A program made the position numbers and the translations under genes. Under the pieces are notes generated by a model. The model did no database searches. It saw only the letters and a list, made by a program, of their open reading frames with translations, and was not told the origin of the DNA. This document shows, in pieces, positions 62,417 to 64,000 of a stretch of DNA of 64,000 nt. Origin of the DNA: Exiguobacterium sp. s146. Lineage in GTDB: Bacteria; Bacillota; Bacilli; Exiguobacteriales; Exiguobacteriaceae. The stretch's first letter is position 1; the number at the start of each line of letters is the position of its first letter. The stretch is taken from positions 806,001 to 870,000 of the forward strand of contig NZ_JACSMA010000001.1 of NCBI RefSeq assembly GCF_018618415.1, given 5' to 3'.

Positions 62417-62899
62417 GTGAAATGGACAACATTATTTGATCGGCAGCGTGAATTAGATGAGCGGATCAAAGAAGAACATCAACTATCCGGGAACCAATTT
62501 GATGAGCGGCTGCTCGCTTTGCTCGTCGAACTTGGGGAACTCGCCAATGAGACCCGTAGTTTTAAATTTTGGTCAACGAAGGGCCCGTCGCCTCAAGACG
62601 TGATCTTAGAAGAGTATGTCGACGGCATTCATTTCCTATTGTCGCTCGGTCTTGCCCTCGGGTATGAACGCGATTCGTTCCCGGCAGGTAGCTCGTATCT
62701 TGATGCGACTGACGCTTTTTTGGACGTGTTCCGCAAAGTGACGAACTTTGGTTTGTCGAAAACGGAACCGATGTACGAGACGCTGATGGCGGCTTATCTC
62801 GAACTGGGCTATACGCTCGGCATCAATGAAGAGTTGATGGTGATGGCGTATATGGCCAAAAATGAAAAGAACCATGAGCGACAAAATCAAGGTTATTAA
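62417..62899 (+). CDS. dUTPase-like protein, all-alpha MazG superfamily
   Basis: A 160-aa all-helical protein resembling the dimeric dUTPase family (dUTPase_2). Metal-binding ExxE-type motif ALLVELGELANETRSFKFW (Glu about 37, 40 and 44) and the second acidic cluster EEYVDGIHFLLSLG (Glu/Asp about 68-72) are as expected for Mg-dependent dUTP or dNTP pyrophosphohydrolysis. Start GTG 62417 behind AGGAGGAG. Occupies the ysdB slot between ysdA and ysdC but is not obviously YsdB. Confidence 0.78.
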   Translation: MKWTTLFDRQRELDERIKEEHQLSGNQFDERLLALLVELGELANETRSFKFWSTKGPSPQDVILEEYVDGIHFLLSLGLALGYERDSFPAGSSYLDATDAFLDVFRKVTNFGLSKTEPMYETLMAAYLELGYTLGINEELMVMAYMAKNEKNHERQNQGY

Positions 62900-62922
62900 T
62901 CGAAACGAAGGAGCGATGTCCC

Positions 62923-64000
62923 ATGAACGAATCATTACATATGCTGAAACGCTTGACGGATGCCACGGGTGTCCCGGGAAATGAAGGAGAAGTCCGCTCA
63001 TTGATGCGTGAGTATTTAGAGCCTCACGTCGAATCATTCGAACAAGATGGCCTAGGCAGTCTGTTTGGACGGGTGACGGGCAAGGCGGACGGACCGCGTG
63101 TCATGATTGCCGGCCATATGGATGAAGTCGGCTTCATGGTGACTCGAATCGAAGAAGGTGGCTTCTTACGTTTCCAAGCGCTCGGTGGCTGGTGGAACCA
63201 AGTGTTGCTCGCGCAACGCATGGACGTCGTCACACGCTCAGGCGAAAAAATCCCTGGGGTCATTGGCGCGAAACCGCCGCACGTGCTTCCACTCGAGGCG
63301 CGCAAGAAACCAGTCGAGATTAAAGATATGTTCCTCGATATCGGCGCGACATCGAAAGATCAAGTCGCGGAGTGGGGCATTCGTCCGGGTGATACGGTCG
63401 TCCCGCACTGTGAGTTCACGGTTATGAAAAATGAAGACTTCTTGATGGCGAAAGCATGGGATAACCGAATCGGTTGTGCCATCGCCATCGAGGCGGCGAA
63501 ACGATTGAAAGACGACGAAGTTCCGGGTGTCGTCTTTACAGGAGCGACGGTCCAAGAAGAAGTCGGGTTGCGCGGTGCCGTCACGGCAGCCAACTTGGTC
63601 AAATCGGACGTCGCCATCGCCGTCGATACGGGGATTCCTGGAGATACACCAGGGATGACAGCGGCAGAAGGATTGTCGAAACTCGGGGAAGGCGTCCAAG
63701 TCATCTTCTTCGATGCGACGACCATCACGAACCCGCGTCTCATCGATTTAATCGTCGAAGTGGCGAAAGAGAACGACATCAAATACCAATTGGATTTGAC
63801 ACCGGGCGGTGGAACAGACGCAGGTCGCTTCCATTTGGCAGGAGTCGGGATGCCGGCCGTCGCGCTCACGGTACCGGTCCGTTATTTGCATACGAATGTC
63901 TCCATCATTCACAAAGCAGATTATGAAGCAGCCGTCGATTTGGTCGTAGCGCTCACGAAACGACTCGACCACGAAACGGTTCAATGGTTGAAAGAGGGAT
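62923..64000 (+). CDS. ysdC: M42 family glutamyl aminopeptidase/endoglucanase YsdC, 3' end cut
   Basis: About 359 codons before the window ends; homologues have about 361, so only a few residues are missing. A cocatalytic-metal aminopeptidase: AGHMDEVGFMV (about 66-76, His and Asp), DNRIGCAIAIEAAKR (about 180, bridging Asp), VFTGATVQEEVGLRGA (catalytic and ligand Glu, about 212) and VDTGIPGDT (Asp ligand, about 231). ATG 62923 follows AAGGAG (62908-62913) by nine nt. Confidence 0.93.
   Translation, partial: MNESLHMLKRLTDATGVPGNEGEVRSLMREYLEPHVESFEQDGLGSLFGRVTGKADGPRVMIAGHMDEVGFMVTRIEEGGFLRFQALGGWWNQVLLAQRMDVVTRSGEKIPGVIGAKPPHVLPLEARKKPVEIKDMFLDIGATSKDQVAEWGIRPGDTVVPHCEFTVMKNEDFLMAKAWDNRIGCAIAIEAAKRLKDDEVPGVVFTGATVQEEVGLRGAVTAANLVKSDVAIAVDTGIPGDTPGMTAAEGLSKLGEGVQVIFFDATTITNPRLIDLIVEVAKENDIKYQLDLTPGGGTDAGRFHLAGVGMPAVALTVPVRYLHTNVSIIHKADYEAAVDLVVALTKRLDHETVQWLKEG

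Overview
This 64 kb window looks like core chromosome from a member of the Bacillales. Gene order and protein resemblance point to Exiguobacterium or a close relative; this is judged from memory of family sequences and synteny, not from a search. The organisation closely follows one segment of the Bacillus subtilis chromosome (ytxGH-aroA-ccpA-acuCBA/acsA-tyrS-rpsD ... dnaE-accDA-pfkA-pyk-ytwI-citZ-icd-mdh-phoPR-polA-mutM-coaE-gapB-speD-nrdR-dnaBI-thrS ... infC-rpmI-rplT-ysdA-ysdC). Base composition is moderate and even. I see no tRNA or rRNA gene, insertion sequence, prophage, CRISPR array or defence island.

Layout. 1-5.2 kb: end of a Dps-like gene, an M29 aminopeptidase, the ytxGH envelope/stress pair, the DAHP synthase-chorismate mutase and the catabolite regulator CcpA. 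5.2-9.5 kb: acuCBA divergent from acsA, that is acetyl-CoA synthetase with its lysine acetyltransferase and deacetylase. 9.5-16 kb: a class A penicillin-binding protein with a long charged tail, T-box-controlled tyrS, a small alarmone synthetase, rpsD with a long leader, and free-Met sulfoxide reductase. 16-28.7 kb: ezrA, an amidohydrolase, NAD kinase, tpx, ytxK, ackA, a secreted 3D-domain protein, a serine hydrolase, a universal stress protein, an SDR-like protein, a metallophosphoesterase and an M24 peptidase. 28.8-35 kb: ytoI, ytpI, nrnA, dnaE. 35-47.2 kb: a GntR-type regulator leading accDA, then pfkA-pyk, ytwI, citZ-icd-mdh and phoPR. 47.4-57.1 kb: polA-mutM-coaE, an M50-like membrane protein, gapB, speD, nrdR, dnaB-dnaI. 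57.1-64 kb: T-box-controlled thrS, a DUF1002 protein, the infC-rpmI-rplT operon with a leader and an ATT start codon, ysdA, a dUTPase-like gene, and ysdC cut off by the window end.

Functionally the window concentrates central carbon metabolism (glycolysis, gluconeogenesis, TCA entry, acetate activation and excretion, fatty-acid initiation) together with CcpA. Sequences matching the CcpA cre consensus lie at the acuA promoter, downstream of accA ahead of pfkA, upstream of citZ, and over the gapB promoter, so part of the local CcpA network can be read directly. Translation and replication genes (tyrS, thrS, rpsD, infC operon, dnaE, polA, dnaBI) make up most of the rest.

I did not find a convincing new multi-gene system. 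The most interesting signals are small: an M50-protease-like protein whose HExxH is HQxxH, an SDR with Phe in place of the catalytic Tyr, an AccD zinc ribbon with CxC instead of CxxC, a 31-bp dyad between divergent uspA and SDR genes, a perfect TGGTCTGACCA operator in front of the GntR-accDA unit, and several structured leaders or intergenic hairpins.
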